A stretch of 64,000 nucleotides of DNA from Straminergon stramineum (lineage: Eukaryota; Streptophyta; Bryopsida; Hypnales; Calliergonaceae), in assembly GCA_963920665.1 (NCBI GenBank), contig OY987267.1, positions 13,888,001 to 13,952,000 on the forward strand, written 5' to 3'. The notes beneath the pieces are model-generated. The model saw only the letters and a list, made by a program, of their open reading frames with translations, searched no databases and was not told the origin of the DNA. Below, piece after piece: positions 48,402-60,856 of the stretch (positions are counted from its first letter, which is position 1; each line of letters starts with the position of its first letter). A program made the position numbers and the translations under genes.

Positions 48402-50170
48402 TCAGTAACTTCTGATTTCACTCCTTATCCCTCGATCTAGATGGAGAGGTTCACTCTCATTTGCTGAAGATTTTGAATATTGGTTTTGAGCATCCGCATC
48501 CCTTTTCTCTTTTTGTAAGCCATCAATGGGGTTGAGGATGTGGCTAACTTGACCAGACAGGTACTCGGACCATGTGAATGGTTTATACAAAAGAGGGTGT
48601 GCAAGGCTGACAAACTCAGGAGCAGCGGTGATGGAGATCTTTGTTGGGGGGTATGCCGAATACACCAGGGAAAGCCGGTCTCTCTTCCGATTGGAAACTG
48701 CTCGATGTGAAACAGCTTTGTAGGTATCATTCGTAATTACCTGTGAATCACAGAGTCTCAAGTATATGAGTTGTCAAGCTCTAGGGATGAAGCAAGAAAA
48801 TGTAGATTGAATAGGCTTCCATTTTCCCCAAGTTTAATTCTTTTATTTTTGCGTGGCTTGTGCTTCATTGAGGGTATCCTGAGAACATATCTTTCAACAA
48901 GGAAGCGATAAGTTTTGGGTCTACTTCCAGTGTTCATTGGAAGTTTTTATCATCCAACTATCCAAGGATAAAATTTGAGAATCTAACTTGAGACAGGAGC
49001 TAGTTGTTGGAATGTACCTGACAAACGGCAGCCATGAGTACAATCATAACGTCGCTTCGTGCTGGCACACTCACCCACTGACCATCCTTTAATAGTTCAA
49101 GCCCTTCAGAGTCACAATCTTGATGGATAATGGTGAGCAGGGTATCATCTATGTGCGGTGGAAGTCCGATGTCGCGTGCTGGATGGTTGCTAGCAGGGTA
49201 GTTGTTGATTCTCAGCACTCCGAATTGTTCTGTCAAGTAAGGTTGAAAATGTGCTAGGTTTACTCGAGGCTCCAGGCCTTCAACCATGAGTTCAATAATC
49301 TTCAAGGCCAGCTTATGTGAGTGCGCATTATACTCGTCTATGCTCAGCCTATTTTGGGCAAAACACTGTCAAATGTCAGTTCATGTGCATCTTGTTCGAA
49401 GGTGCTACATGCAGTGTGCGGAGTTAGCGAACATTATTTCGAAGTTTCGGTCAATCACTTCAAGTAAGAGAAATTATTTCATTATTACAGCATTTTCTAC
49501 CTAACACATTTAAGTTTCTATGTCTTTAGCTGGACTTATAGATTCAATTATTTTCAGACGGTCTATAGAAGAATAAGACTTGGCCACTGTTGGTAGATTG
49601 AGAAAGTTGGAGCCTGAGAAGCGTCCTGACTGGCTGACACAGGTACAAGCTGAGCATTTGGATTGGGGAACTAAAGGTACTAACTCATGCATTATACAAT
49701 CTTAGACAGACGTGTGCCGAGGAACTTAGAATGACAGTTTTTCTTTCTACTTACCCGAAATCAGGATTGCCGTGGGGCCACAACTTCATTGCAATCACAG
49801 CTGCCTCAGACTGTGGGTACCCAAAGGTAATAGCTTCGGATGCTATCTCCTTGTTGACTGCGTCTGCGATGATAGCACCATTGCCGTATCCAGATAAGCT
49901 ACCTGGCGGCCTTTTAACCTTCCACCGTGTTTCGTTCGGTAATTCAAACACCTGACGTGCTTGAACTCTTGCCTTCTCAATCACATCTAGTTGAATGCCA
50001 TGATTGACTAGTTGGAAGGCACCCCAATTTTTGCAAGCTTTTGCGATGTCTGTGATTATACGCCTGCGTTCCCATTCATCAGTATGATTGTCTTGCAGTG
50101 CTGCGAGGTCAATGACAGGAATAAGGTCCGCAAGAGTTTGTTGCGGCTGAAAAATGCCCTTCGCCTCCAT
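48402..50170 (-). CDS. 2-oxoglutarate/Fe(II)-dependent dioxygenase (plant soluble DOXC type), 3 exons, 361 aa
   Basis: Soluble non-haem iron oxygenase that couples 2-oxoglutarate decarboxylation to oxidation of a small molecule, of the class that includes gibberellin oxidases and flavonoid enzymes. Exons: 50170-49755, 49348-49018, 48740-48402. The N-terminal domain shows IPVIDLAAL, ACKNWGAFQLVNHGI and GYGNGAIIADAVNKE. The catalytic domain has LPPHIDDTLLTIIHQD, giving iron ligands His204 and Asp206, and YKAVSHRAV, giving His261. RLS (Arg271, Ser273) is the 2-oxoglutarate carboxylate clamp. Length fits the family. The ATG (aaaaATGG) follows a TTGTTGTTGCAG that may be a 5'-UTR acceptor. The exon 2 acceptor at 49349/49350 is chosen to keep phase; a nearby CAG at about 49370 gives a plausible protein but breaks phase. 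The usual VNxGD motif before the third ligand is absent (MAAVCQVITND). The substrate cannot be told from sequence. Confidence 0.88.
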
Positions 50171-53165
50171 TTTTGGACTGCAACAACAATTTTCGCCCAA
50201 ATATTAAGATGGTGATCTACAAAAGTCGGATAGAAGTGGTTTTGTTAGCATAGTATATGAGAATGCCTCGTGAGTCTCACGGCACTGTTGCAGTGTTGGT
50301 GCGGTGTGACTAAAACGGTGACAAGCAAACCTTTTGTTCGATTGAAGATAACTTAAATGGTGTAAACTGAACACCTCTCTCTGGTTGTACTTATCACGCG
50401 TTCTACACTCTCCGTTGTCAGTTCATACTTTCCTCTTCTCGCACTTGTCATTTTTCTCTACAGGAGTAGAAGGGCCTCATCTCGGCTACAGAGCCAACAG
50501 CAATGGAGCATGCGAAGTGATCCTGGTGGATGAACTGCCAAAGACTACCATTACTGCCATCGGTACTGCCAACGACTACCACGTAAGCAAACTGATCGAA
50601 CTTGCTCCCTGATTTGAGTTCAGACTGGCTACGATAATCCCATTTTGTTCTGTCATTTCAACTGGCCTGCTAGGCATTCAAAATTCCAACATTAGAAGGA
50701 ATTCTGGACTTTGAAGAGCCCATGTGTTCCCATAAAGTTCACTTCAACATCTTTCCTAGATACTCCTGAGTTGGTCAACTTGTGACATCCACTAGCTCGA
50801 TGGACTCTGAAACTACTGCGAACCCCGTCGCTTTTCATCCCCTGAAATAGCTACAAAACGTGGGCCGAAAACGTGGGCCGAGTGAAAAGAGTCACAAAGT
50901 ACAAATCGTGGGGCTGACTTGGACACTAACAGTAGATTGTTTTCAGAGAGAAACGACACAGGTCCGGAGCTCCAGAATGAAAAACGACGGGGTTCGCTCT
51001 ACTGAAAGTTTGAACTCCGATTACAAGAGCAGTTCTCTATCAAATCGGTGGGGGTGGGGGTGAAATAAGAGTGAAAGCTCTTGAAAATGTGCTTCTAACG
51101 GTATAAAATATGTCTCTTAGAGCAAAAAATGGGAACACATGAAATATGCCTCTTCTAAGTCCGAAATTCTTTCTAACGACGCTTTCTGTTATTCTGGATT
51201 AAAGGTTCAAGGCGAGGGACTCCAGCTTCTGAACTTCATCTGCAAAGAACATCTAAGGTGCAGAAGAACTTTTATAACTTCACTGACATTATGTTTATGA
51301 TCAGGGACGTCATACCTTCTAGACAATCGCTTTTGCTATACGAGGGAGACAATCTGTGCTGCACTGATATGCTCAGATTTTTTCACATGTTTTGTCGACT
51401 TGTGATGCTTGTGACTTGGGCCTCGATGCTTAGTAGCATGGGTCTGTCTCTGATAGCAACGCAACTTGGACAACTCAGATGGTGCCAGGTCCGGCACTAG
51501 GGGTCCTGACAGTTTCTCTCATCAGACTCAGACCCCACTTTTGCCGAGTATCAGCATGGATGAGTTGCGAAACGCTGGAGAGTTCACAAACGCTCCGAAG
51601 CTAACTCCATTTGATCAGCAGCAGCTAATTAACAAACACCCATGGATTGAAGCTCAAATCCACATCGCCGGACCCTCAGTCTCTCAAGTCTGTGCACTAA
51701 CGTACCAACAAGTACTGGTAACCCAAGGTGGGTGCGGCTGTCGAGTGGTGGTGTGTAAGGTTTGTGCCTTTGTGCATTTATCATGTGGCATTCAGCCGCC
51801 GGGTCGCCGAGCTTCTCGAGGTTGATAAGCTGGAATATTTTAAGATGCAAAAGAGGCTAACCAGAATGCGAAGGCACTTCGGGAACGCTGACGTCCAATG
51901 AGGAGACTCGGGGACGGGGCTAAGGCGGGGGGGCTAGAGTCCCATTCTAGACGCTCAAGGTCGAGATGCAAGCGTTACCGTGGACTGGGATTTTTTCATG
52001 ATTTTGGAGGGTCCCCAACAATATGCTGTTTAGGTGCTTCTATGGTAAACAAGGCCATACACTCGTTAAGATCTGAGCGGTTGCGCCTATATATAGTTGC
52101 CAATTGCATGGATCAGCCTGCGCTGCCTGCGGCGTGCCAACGTGGCCAGTCGAAAAGCCTCAATCATTATTGTCTATCATGCGGATTCCACAGATCCAGT
52201 GACTCATAATTGGAGCGCCCGCTTTTAGCATAATTAGATTGCGAATTCCACGAGAGGATACCACATCCAAATTGAGTAGCCTTTTCTCAATGATTTTACG
52301 GCTCATGCAAGGTTAAAGACTATCCACCCTTTCTAATATGGAGCTGTCCAGACTCGAGAGAATCGCTGAAGTATCTGTTTGGGAGGATGCCTGAACTTCA
52401 CGTGGACCGAGGATCCTAGTTCGAGAAACAGCAGCTTGGACCGAGCATAATATTGTTTTACCAGGTAATGGACCTCCCCATGCTGCGAAGGTATTATGCT
52501 TTGCTAGATACCCGGGAGGGATGTATCAGTAAATTCAAGAATTGGCCGATTGGGGTTGGTTGAGAAATCGTATAAGACAATATCGTTCATTTCAGGGGTC
52601 ACCTTTTCAAGGATCCGAAAGGGGACCCTGCCTGATTGGTAAACAATGTTCTGCGATACTCGTCAGTGGCCAATCGACCTCTTTCTTGCAGTAGTACAGT
52701 GCTGTAGTACAGTAGATTGCAGCTATCAAGTACGATCATTACACCTAGTGGTCCCCAAGGTGCATCTTGAGACCTGTGTCACTGCACCTGGATTCTCTAG
52801 ATCCACCTCCTCAAAGCCACACGACGCTGCCGACATGACAAAATGTGACATGGGAGTATCTGAGGAATCTTTGCGAATCATGGAACGACTCCCAGGTATA
52901 TTTGACGCCCCCCACGATGGAAACATTTGACAGTACATGACATGGCAAGCGCAAATCCCTTTGTAGACCTTGCCGGTTTTCACTGTTAAAATTGCTGGGG
53001 GATTACTGTACCATAGAGTGCCGACGGTCACAAAGACACAAACTCCACAAATAGAAAGGAAAGGTTTCCATTGGGGGATTGATCACATGCCCACGGGAAC
53101 CTGTGCCGCGCAAGTGACGAGTGAGGTAGCCCTATCCAATCAAGCGACATTCAAGTCCCACATTG
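50171..53165. other. Unassigned stretch upstream of the dioxygenase, with exon-like pieces
   Basis: The first few hundred bases are the presumed dioxygenase leader and promoter (minus strand). Two plus-strand pieces look exon-like but match nothing I recognise: 50463-50580 after TTTCTCTACAG (EVILVDELPKTTITAIG), and 51541-51690 (TPFDQQQLINKHPWIEAQI). A third copy of the dispersed repeat seen at 1878 lies at 52461-52655. Confidence 0.4.
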
Positions 53166-53400
53166 TTAACCCTTAATAAACGTCTACACGGACGTTTTGT
53201 GTCCGATGGATGGCAGAGAATCCTTCTAGTAGGATAGAAGTGCAACTATTCATCACTGGAATTTTGTTGGAAAAAGGGGAGATCTTCTACAATAGTTTGA
53301 CTCCCCATGAGTATTAAATTTTATTTTATTTAATAGATAATGTCATATGGTTTCAAAGGGGATGATTTTAATGGTCACTAGTCTGTCCTTTAAGGGTTAA
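53166..53400. mobile_element. Family A TTAA element, first of three abutting elements
   Basis: Starts TTAACCCTTAATAAACG and ends CCTTTAAGGGTTAA. It carries the CGGAC...GTCCG hairpin and the GGATAGAAGTGCAACTATTCAT string shared with 8828-9057. Its right TTAA (53397-53400) is also the left border of the next element. Confidence 0.7.
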
Positions 53401-53556
53401 CCCTAAAAGGACCATGTACATACACTATGTGTTTAATGGATGACAAGAATCTTTCTATGTAGCATAGAAGTGCATATGTTCATCTTTAGAATTTGGTGTA
53501 AAAAGGAGAGGTCTTGTACAATAGTTTGGCCTTTAATGAGTAATCTTGGGGGTTAA
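53397..53556. mobile_element. Family A variant, 160 bp, shares TTAA with both neighbours
   Basis: Starts TTAACCCTAAAAGGACC and ends TCTTGGGGGTTAA. Diverged family A strings (ATAGAAGTGCATATGTTCATC, then GTACAATAGTTTGGCC) remain, while the part after the AATGAGTA motif is shortened. Confidence 0.55.
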
Positions 53557-56425
53557 TCCCTAAAATTCTTTAAGGCTATGTATCACCAAAAAACATTCAA
53601 AATTGGTTGTTTTATGGCAAAAGTCCCCTAGAAAATGACAAATGAAACCTTGTTGCATTTTACCACAAGATCTAAGTTGAAAAAAATGTTTTTTGAAGGC
53701 ATCCAAATTCTAGGTAATTTTGATTTAGGGAGGCTTTTGCATAGGTTAATTTCACATTTTTCTTAAATAATTTTTGTTTTTATTTTGTGATGAAGTTGAA
53801 TACATGTTTAAGAAATTTCATAATATTTCAAATTGAGGAATATGTATCAAAAAACTCCAATAGGGAATTAGCTTCAAGAAACTCTCATATCAAGCCCTTT
53901 TTTTCAACAATCTATAGCTTGCACATACAACAATCTTTTCAAAATGTAAACAATTAAGTCTTAGGTTTTAGGTAGCCTAGATGAGGGTAAAAAATCACCC
54001 TAAATATCAAGCTTTGGCAAGCTTAATCAATCTATGGCCAAGCTGAAATAAAGGGTAGCTTAGCATATTCAACTTGGCATAGAAGGAGGCCGAATCAAAG
54101 TTAGCCATACCCAATTCATCATGAAGCATTGCCAATGGACCACATTCCCCTCAAAATTTCAAAATGTACCCCTAGTCCATCAAATTTAGTTTTAGAAAAT
54201 AAAATTAGATTTAAAGAACCTAATTAAATATGGCAATAACTTTGCATCGCTTCAAAAGCCACTTATTTTATGTCTCATATAAGAAAGGAAGATCTTCATA
54301 CAAGAGGGGTGCTAGAAGGTAAAACAATCCATGTGGGATATGTTAATTAAAATAATTAGGAGTTCAACTGCTTATAGTTGAGTGAAAAGTGAAATTTGTG
54401 TTCAAAGTAAAATTTTAGACCTTATTTTGGCATATTAATTAAATTTTTTCAAAAAAATTTGAACTAAAGAAGTTGGGAAATCAAGATAAATTTTATCTCC
54501 CAAAACCCATTTGTGATTTCAAGTCTTCAATCAAAAGTTATGGACAAATTTCAAAAAAGATGTTTGAAAATGTTAAAGAAAATGTCAAAGAAAATGTCTC
54601 TTCCAAAAACTCTCTAAAATTTGTCTATAAATTTTTTTTGGAGACTCGAAATCACAAAAGGATTTTTGGAGATGAAATTTAACTTGATTTACTAACTTTT
54701 ATTAGTTCAAAGTTTCTTGTAAAAAGTTATTCTACTATGCAAAAATGAGGTATGAAATTTTACTTTAAACACAATTCCTTCGTTTGACTAAACAATGAGT
54801 GGTTGAGCTTCTACTAATCCTAATTTACATATCTCACATGGATTGTTTTACCTACTACTACTCCTTGTATAAATATCTTGTCTTTTTATGCCTTCACACA
54901 CACAATAAGTCGCTTGTGAATTAAATATATGAGTCAATTGCCAAGTACTTTCATTCCTTTGAATGTAATGCCAAATTTTCTAAAATTATATTTGATGGAG
55001 TAGAGGAAAGTCTTCATGTACAAGATGAATGGTGGTATTCAAAGGATATGGAATGTCGTAAAGTGACTCAATACCAGGTCTAAAATTCTACTTCAAACAC
55101 AATTCCTACTTTTCATGTAACTACAAGCATTTGAGCTTTCTACTAATGGGTGATTGCAAGAAACACTTGTCTTATTTCTTGTCTTTTTGCCCTTGGACAA
55201 ATGGTTTTGTACTCATAACTTCAACATCCTCAGTCTGTTTGGCGTGAAATTTGGAAGGAAGGTAGATGCAGAAGTTTCAAACATTCCCTAATTTTTTCAA
55301 AATTATTTTACTATTTTTAACTTGCCTTGATTGGATGTCTATTTTGGCCATTAGGAAAGGGGGGGGGGGGGGGGGTGTTAGTAATATTTTCGACCCAAAA
55401 ATGCGAATTGGAAGCTACAAATTGGATATGTTGGAGGTGTACTACCTTTTTAAGGATTGATGAAGAGTTTTTGTGAAAATAGCAACATGTCGGTTGCGCA
55501 CATAGGGTCAAAGTAACCTTCCTTTGTGTGAAAACTACAAAGAGGTAAAAAAAATTTCCTACATGAATTTTTTGGTGCAATGGGAGTGCAATCTTCTCTA
55601 GAAAAATGACTTTTTTTATGGAAATTTTTAGAATTTTTTAGAATTACTAAAAATGAAAAAGTCAACAGACCCTTTTTTTGCTATTTTTTGTTGCGAGTGA
55701 CTTCTACAGTACTCCGTAGTAGTCTATAGTACTACATAGCACAAAATCAATGGTTCAGATTCACAAGCGCATTGTTGACACAAGAATTTGATAGGTCTTC
55801 ATAGTATTGCCAGTCCTACAGCCAAAAACTACAATTTTGATCAAAAACATAAAGTGTTTTTTGCAATCACCCTAATTCTAATTTACATATCCCACATGGA
55901 TTTGTTTTACCTGCATACTACACCTCTTTTGTAAAGAGTTTCTCTTTTCATCTCTCTATACACAATATGAGTGACTTTTGAAGCTATGTTAGATAGATGC
56001 CAAATTTATTTATTTTTTGAATTTAGTGCCGAATTTTTTAGAACTAATGGGTTGGTTAGTTCTAATTGCCACCAATTCATAATGCATTGTGACAAATTTA
56101 CAAAGTGTTTTAAAATGTACTCTAGTCTAAACTTGAGGCAAGAGCATATCTAAGGCCTTGTTCAAGCACTTGTAGGCATTGTGATGCAAATTTCTCTCTT
56201 GTGTAAAGAATCCTGCCCATGTTGTCCATGTCAATAAAAAATGGCATTATCCCCCATAACTTTGCACGAGCAAATCCGATTGTAAATTTTTTGAGGGAGT
56301 GACAAGGTATTCTTTGTCTCCACATCCAAATAAATTCAAAAAGTATAGTGAATAATTTCTTTCTTAGTGAGGTACCCAAAAGTGTCATGTTGCCAAAGAA
56401 TGTTGTTTGGACCTTTAGGGATTAA
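53553..56425. mobile_element. Candidate larger TTAA-bordered element, 2.9 kb, with internal foldback
   Basis: A perfect 12-bp inverted repeat TTAATCCCTAAA / TTTAGGGATTAA marks 53553-53564 and 56414-56425. The interior is AT-rich and has no ORF above about 90 codons, so no transposase is encoded. It contains a foldback at about 54290-54897, a related single arm at about 55868-55940, and a run of G at about 55360-55374. A 12-bp repeat 2.9 kb apart could pair by chance, so the outer limits are provisional. Confidence 0.45.
54290..54897. repeat. Foldback (long inverted repeat) inside the 2.9-kb element
   Basis: The left arm carries GGTAAAACAATCCATGTGGG (from about 54318) and the right arm its complement at about 54830-54852. 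Flanking sequences also pair: TTTGTGTTCAAAGTAAAATT against AATTTTACTTTAAACACAA. Arms are roughly 130-150 bp, imperfect. Confidence 0.6.
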
Positions 56426-57246
56426 CCATCCCAAACCATTTACCCTTGGAGATTTAATAATCCTTCCATGGATCCTTATATTAGGAGTGAATTTAATTTG
56501 ATCTACAATGAGTCATTGGTTGTCTACGAAGTAGCAAGGAATCATAGTATAGTTGAGAAGTTATAACATTAGAAAATTCGCTTTCTATGGGAACAAAAGA
56601 GACCCCCCAAATGTTGATTAATAATGTTATGTAATGCACCATAATATGAATTTATTCTTGAAAAAATTAGTTAGCTCCTAGGCCCCTATAACTTTGCATC
56701 AAAGTGAAGTACCATAAGAGCATCATCAACTGTTAACCATCAAACATTCATACTACATTACTTTTACAAAGTCACTTGAAGGTTGGTTTACACCAAAGCG
56801 GAGCTCTAAAGCTACTGCCACTAAGTAGTACCTTTCTTTGTTGGATGATAATATTATGACCTAAAGGCCCATCAAAAATGAGAGTGAGGTCCTTTAAACA
56901 TATTTTTTGGGTTAATTTTGAAGATATTCAAAGTAAAAGAGTAATGGACGTGTTAAGATAGCTTTAAAGCTAATTAGAATGAGAACCGAGTCAAATAGAC
57001 ATGCAAATGTGAAAAGGACTAATAGACAACTAGAGAAGAATTAGGGTTAACTTGGGGTCTAACAATTGGACAAACAAACATTGTAGTTAACTGTAAATTA
57101 ATTATGGCCAAGAAGTATATGACTAATTGATTGTGATTTTTCTCCTTCTCTATCAACATTTGCATCAATTGCTTGCCTTGTCTAATGTACTTGTGCATTC
57201 CTTCAAGAATTAATGCAAATTTGTCTATTCGTCTATGCAATTGTGT
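56426..57246. other. AT-rich non-coding stretch
   Basis: No recognisable gene or repeat. Frames are short. Confidence 0.5.
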
Positions 57247-58375
57247 AGCTAGTGATTGGCTTTTGTATTATTTGTTTGAGTGATAAGCCAGTGATTGGTA
57301 TTCTTTTGTATGTTCAACAACTTAGCTTGAGATTGGTGGTTGTTCTATGTTCTTCTTTCGTTTGTCTAATTGTTAAGAGCTAGGAGTTTGGTTGAATTGT
57401 CTTGTCATGTCTTAAGCGGTTGAGTCCTTGAGGAGTAAGTTCATTTCTCAAATTAGCCAATGATTGGCTTAGTTTCTCGTGTTGAGCAATTGCTAGTGAT
57501 TGACATTGTCTCATTATTTTTCTTTTGTATTTGTCTAATTTTTTTGAGCTATGAGCTTAGTCCTTCTATGTGTGATTCAAGTAATTTAGTTTGCTAGAGA
57601 TTGGCTGATTTTTAGTATATAAGACAATTAGCCAATGATTGGTGTTGTTCTTCATTTAGTTGATAGCCTATTCATCTTGTTGTGAGAGCATTGTTGATTG
57701 AAACCTTGTGAGCATAATAACTTTTTGAGTAAGCTACGGATTGGCATGTCTTTTTTTTGGTTTCCAATCTATTAATCAAGCTATATAGAAATTGAATTAA
57801 GCTTGTTCTAATCTATCAACTTTGATGCCAAATGGACGATACTATAGTGAAGGAAGTGGTTCTAGATTTGTAAATGAGAGTTTTGTTTTGGGGTCAATTA
57901 GTCGAGAATTGCACTTGAATAAGTTAAATTGTTGATTGGATGTATTGGTGTTAAAATTTATTCATTGTCTATTTGACTATGAGAGTAAGTAGCCAAAATT
58001 ACTAGTGATTGGTGTTATTTTTAAATTGGATTTTAAGTCAATTTGACAATGGAGTCTATAAGGCAAATTAAGGTTAATTTATTTGGTTATAATTAATGTC
58101 AATTACATGGTAGGGAAGTTGGGAAAGCTTATTAAATTAACCAAGTAAAGAAAGAAAATTGTGGACGACAAATAATCTTCAAATTTTGATGTGATTAAAA
58201 AGCCAATGATTGGCTTAGTTACATTTGAACAATTGCCAGGGATTGGCACTATCACGTTGTTCCTATTTGAGTCTTTGTTAATTTGTCAAAAGTTGATTCT
58301 TGGTTGTGTGAGTTCATGAAAAATGTTTTAGTCATTTGAAGCTTCAAAATGGTTAATTCAACCAATGATTGGCAT
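57247..58375. repeat. Irregular array of CCAAT/ATTGG palindromic motifs
   Basis: Twelve copies of a motif around GCCA(A/G)TGATTGGC(A/T)T occur in 1.1 kb, all on the same strand, at about 57247, 57285, 57324, 57455, 57491, 57592, 57630, 57731, 58010, 58200, 58234 and 58360. The best copies (57455, 58200) are the palindrome AGCCAATGATTGGCTT, with CCAAT on both strands. Spacing varies from about 35 to 280 bp, so it is not a simple tandem repeat. Confidence 0.75.
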
Positions 58376-58546
58376 TGAGTTCCTTGTGGTGATAGGTGTC
58401 GTTATAGTCTAATTGTTTGTAAAAGATAATTTTGAATTGAGGAATTAACCAGTGATGTGATTATGTAGTTTATATTCATGTGATAAATAGAAAAATTGAT
58501 ATAGAGATGAGGAGATTGTTTATTTAAGAAGGAGAATTGCTATTAT

Positions 58547-59404
58547 GTGAGCATAGGAGTGTGAGCCCATGAGCCTATAATACTAAACACCTATGTTATA
58601 GGTATATGTACCATAGAAACCGTTGTCATGATGTGGGCCGTTTACTAGCTAAGAGATAGACATCTTTTTACTTCTATGTTGGTTCCAAATAGTAAGGTAG
58701 TTAGGCTTGTTGGGTGATAATTGAATATTGGTGACTATTTAAGTTGTTAGTAAGATAGGGCATTTTGTCCCATATTGTTTGTAGCTTTGAGTTCCTTCTA
58801 CGGGTACTTAAAGTGCTTGCTTCTTCCATTAATTGAATCTTGAATCTTGAATCTTTCCTAGGGTGAATATATTTATCATTGAGGGTTGTATTATTGACGT
58901 TGTACTTTTACTTCTGTATTCTAGTGAGAGTAGTTTTCTTTTATTTTGAGTTCTACTAAGGGTTGTGGGTAAAAGTGACTTTGCTAAAGCAATAACAAAG
59001 TCTCTTTTTGAAGTTCCATTGAGGGTTGCAAGTGAGAGTGAACTTGCTAAACAATAGTAAGTTTATTTTTGTCGAAAACAAGTGTTATATATAGGATACA
59101 TATTGTAATTAGTTATTGTGAGTGGGACTTGGTATTGTCTTTAGGGTTTCTTTGTTCATTGGATTTCTTTTTTCTTTTTCACAAACATCTATTACAACTA
59201 GAAGCCTCGTACTTTTCCGAAGAGGTAGAAATACGTCACAACACCGTCTATGATTATAGGATATATATGTTTCAAATACCCATATTATAAGTGTTTATGA
59301 TAAATGCACCTTCTATAGTATGTGGTATCTATATTATTATGTTATAGGTACCTATAATATAGGCTCAATGCTCACAAGCTTACATTCTTGGGCTCACATA
59401 TTAG
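58547..59404. repeat. Pair of inverted repeats flanking about 700 bp
   Basis: GTGTGAGCCCATGAGCCTAT...CCTATGTTATAGGTA at the left pairs with a TATGTTATAGGTACC...GGCTCACAT segment at the right, imperfectly. The ends may belong to a DNA element related to sequence at 43830-43995. No transposase is visible inside. Confidence 0.4.
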
Positions 59405-60844
59405 CATTGTTGGTTTGAGAAGTACAAGACAAATTATCTTAGTTGTACATGGTTGCTTGTCTGGTTGTTGTGGTAGTTGAGATGTCAAGTAGTCAATTCA
59501 TATGGTGCAATTGACAAAAAAAAATGTTTAAGCTATGCTTAACAAATTTAGTATTAGAATAAGACTAGCCAATTGTGAGCCCCCAATTATTCACCAAGGA
59601 TTCATTCTTTTCTATTTTTTTTGTATTTTATTGTTTTAAATGTAGTATTATATACAAAAAAATCCAAAAAGAGTGTAGAACCAAAAATAGGTGTGTCACA
59701 TGCCAATGTAGTATTTGGTCTTTATTTAAAATATTATAACTAGAATACCCCAACTATGAGTTGTAAATAGGTTAGAACCCAACTAATTGTAGTAAATTAG
59801 TAGATTATGAGTTATGGGCATACTAGGCTCAAAACCCTGTATAGGAAGGACATCTCTAGGATAATATTGGTTGAGGGAACTCTAGTGAGGCATATAGGTC
59901 TGCACCCGGAGATAGGTTTCAATTTCCCCATTTCATCGACAAAATAGCGGAACTTCAATTGTTGGCTTGCAAGTATCCAACATACCAAGGTGGGACTATG
60001 GTAGAATATATGGTCAAAGGAGGGTGACTTAGGGTTAAAACCACTCCTGATAATCAACTGTGAAGTCTATTCGGCTAGATTCCCTTTGGTGTGAAAGATT
60101 CCCTGATCATTGACAATTAAACAAGGGGGTGGATTTTATTTCCTCTAGGCCAATGTGTAGAGTAAGAATATGAGCCGACAAATGTGTTTTGAGATTCCAT
60201 AAGAGGTTCCACAAAAAAATTTGGAATTTTTTGATAGTTAGAAGATGCCTTTCTAGACAGTCAACTACTCAAACCAATAATGGAAAATTCCTAGAAATTA
60301 CCTAGGTGGTGTCAAAATCTCATTAAATTAAATTAGCATCTTTTATGCTAATAATCTTCTCAAACAAGTTTTACAACATTCCGATAGTCAGAAGTACCAA
60401 AACCTACAAGATTCCCCGACAACCAATGGAAATTAATATCCACGGCGTAGTTGACCAATGGAGAAGGATTAGACGGAAGCGGAATGGGGACCTAGATAGG
60501 TCTTTTCTTACTCCCCTACACCTATTTAAGAGCCTAGGCTAGTCACTTTTGCCAAAAAAGTCAAACTCCAAAAGTTGGGTTTTTACCTAGTTTTGGGCTT
60601 TTGGCCTTAAGTTGACGCTTGGTTTCATTGAGAATTTGAAGATAGAAAAAGAGATGGGGTATTGCACCAGATTAAAAATGGCCTTTTGAAGCCATCGATG
60701 GAATTTGTTTGTGATTCAGAGTTAATCTCCAAAAGTTAGCTTAGCGGGCTAATATAGGATGAAAACCTTGAGGATGAGGATGAAAATCCGGAAAGATAAG
60801 GTTAAGTTAGATGAATGAGAGGAGGGGTGCCCAGGAAAGAGTAT

Positions 60845-60856
60845 AAAAGGGCATCC
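60845..60856 (+). promoter_or_regulatory. TATA-like box upstream of the minisatellite region
   Basis: TATAAAAGGGC is followed by a CT-rich initiator-like stretch (CCCTTCTCCTCTCTCACC). It could be a retroelement LTR promoter or a remnant. No downstream ORF supports a gene. Confidence 0.25.
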
